Positions 6,444 to 7,032 of a DNA stretch of 7,032 nt are shown here, in pieces (the first letter of the stretch is position 1; each line of letters starts with the position of its first letter). The notes under the pieces were generated by a model that searched no databases, had not been told where the DNA came from, and worked only from the letters and a program-made list of their open reading frames with translations. A program made the position numbers and the translations under genes. The stretch comes from Flavobacterium sp. (lineage in GTDB: Bacteria > Bacteroidota > Bacteroidia > Flavobacteriales > Flavobacteriaceae). The DNA lies in assembly GCA_030152225.1 (NCBI GenBank), contig JASLHL010000047.1, forward strand, positions 1-7,032. The letters are read 5' to 3'.

Positions 6444-7032
6444 ATGCTTTCAAATCGCTTTAGATTAAATGAAATGTTGGTATTTATTTACCGACTGTTT
6501 TTAGCCTTCTTTTTTTATTTTATCGCCCGTGTTTTATTCTATACATACAATAGTGATTTGCTTGCTGTTGATTCAGTAGGACAGTTTTTAAAATTGGCCT
6601 ATCACGGGTTGACCTTTGATCGCATGGCTATTTTTTATGTCAATGGATTATTTATCCTGTTGTCGATCGTGCCTATTTTTAAAAGTACAACCAAAGGGTA
6701 CCAAAAAGTAGTGTTTTGGAGCTATATTATTCCGAATTTACTGGCCTATGCCACCAATTTTATTGATTTTATCTACTATCGTTTTATCTATGCGCGTACG
6801 ACAATTGCCGTTTTTGACAGCTTAGAACACGAATCAAATAAAGGACAATTGTTTTTGAACTTCTTGGTGAACTATTGGCATGTATTTGCCTTGTGCATTG
6901 GTCTTTGTGTCTTGTGGGTTTACTTGTACAAGCGCGTAAAATTTACCCAACCACTTGAATTGCCAACGAAGAAGAATTACTTCCTCTCTAGTGCCGTTAT
7001 ATTTGTTGTGGTATGTGTTGGCTTTATCGCAG
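6444..7032 (+). CDS. LTA-synthase-family membrane sulfatase, N-terminal part (cut by window edge)
   Basis: The frame is open from ATG 6444 to the window end, giving 196 residues. It starts MLSNRFRLNEM and has five predicted membrane segments at about 12-32, 62-79, 89-112, 145-162 and 183-196 onward. This matches the N-terminal membrane domain of LtaS-like proteins, as do LTFDRMAIFYVNGLF and the polar loop YRFIYARTTIAVFDSLEHE (from residue 112). In this family the extracytoplasmic alkaline-phosphatase-type domain with the catalytic Thr and metal ligands comes afterwards and lies outside the window. Such enzymes transfer phosphoglycerol or phosphoethanolamine groups to envelope glycans or lipids; Bacteroidota lack lipoteichoic acid, so the substrate here is unknown. 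AGGA (6433-6436), seven bases before the ATG, is a Shine-Dalgarno-like site that supports this start. It has its own -7 box and is probably not part of the efflux operon. Confidence 0.82.
   Translation, partial: MLSNRFRLNEMLVFIYRLFLAFFFYFIARVLFYTYNSDLLAVDSVGQFLKLAYHGLTFDRMAIFYVNGLFILLSIVPIFKSTTKGYQKVVFWSYIIPNLLAYATNFIDFIYYRFIYARTTIAVFDSLEHESNKGQLFLNFLVNYWHVFALCIGLCVLWVYLYKRVKFTQPLELPTKKNYFLSSAVIFVVVCVGFIA

Overview
The window looks like a Flavobacteriaceae-type Bacteroidota chromosome. It is AT-rich. A TAnnTTTG-like -7 box precedes the last gene, and most starts lack Shine-Dalgarno sites. The proteins resemble those of Flavobacterium and Myroides; a genus call would be a guess.

Layout, left to right. 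Positions 1-281 hold no gene. There is a hairpin at the left edge, then very AT-rich DNA, a weak promoter candidate (162-191) and a perfect 6+3+6 palindrome (216-230) that looks like an operator. Positions 282-614 encode a small exported Cys-rich protein of the DUF6660 type. A hairpin followed by a T-rich stretch lies at 632-664, before the main gene. Positions 685-5043 encode a 1452-residue fusion of a CzcA/CusA heavy-metal RND pump with a complete TolC/CusC-like outer-membrane factor. Positions 5056-6231 encode the lipoprotein periplasmic adaptor. Positions 6232-6443 are intergenic, with degenerate short repeats, a terminator and a -7 box. From 6444 the window enters the 5' part of an LTA-synthase-like membrane sulfatase gene, cut by the window edge.

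The three middle genes form one metal-resistance locus on the + strand. The pump and adaptor supply all three parts of a tripartite efflux machine (inner-membrane RND, periplasmic adaptor, outer-membrane channel) from only two genes. The Cys-rich leader protein may bind the metal or sense it in the periplasm. Pump residues favour divalent cations (Zn/Co/Cd/Ni type) over Cu(I)/Ag(I).

The most interesting point is the fusion junction. It keeps what looks like an intact signal peptide with a signal-peptidase-I site. The product may therefore be a polyprotein that threads through the membrane a 13th time and is cut into pump and channel.
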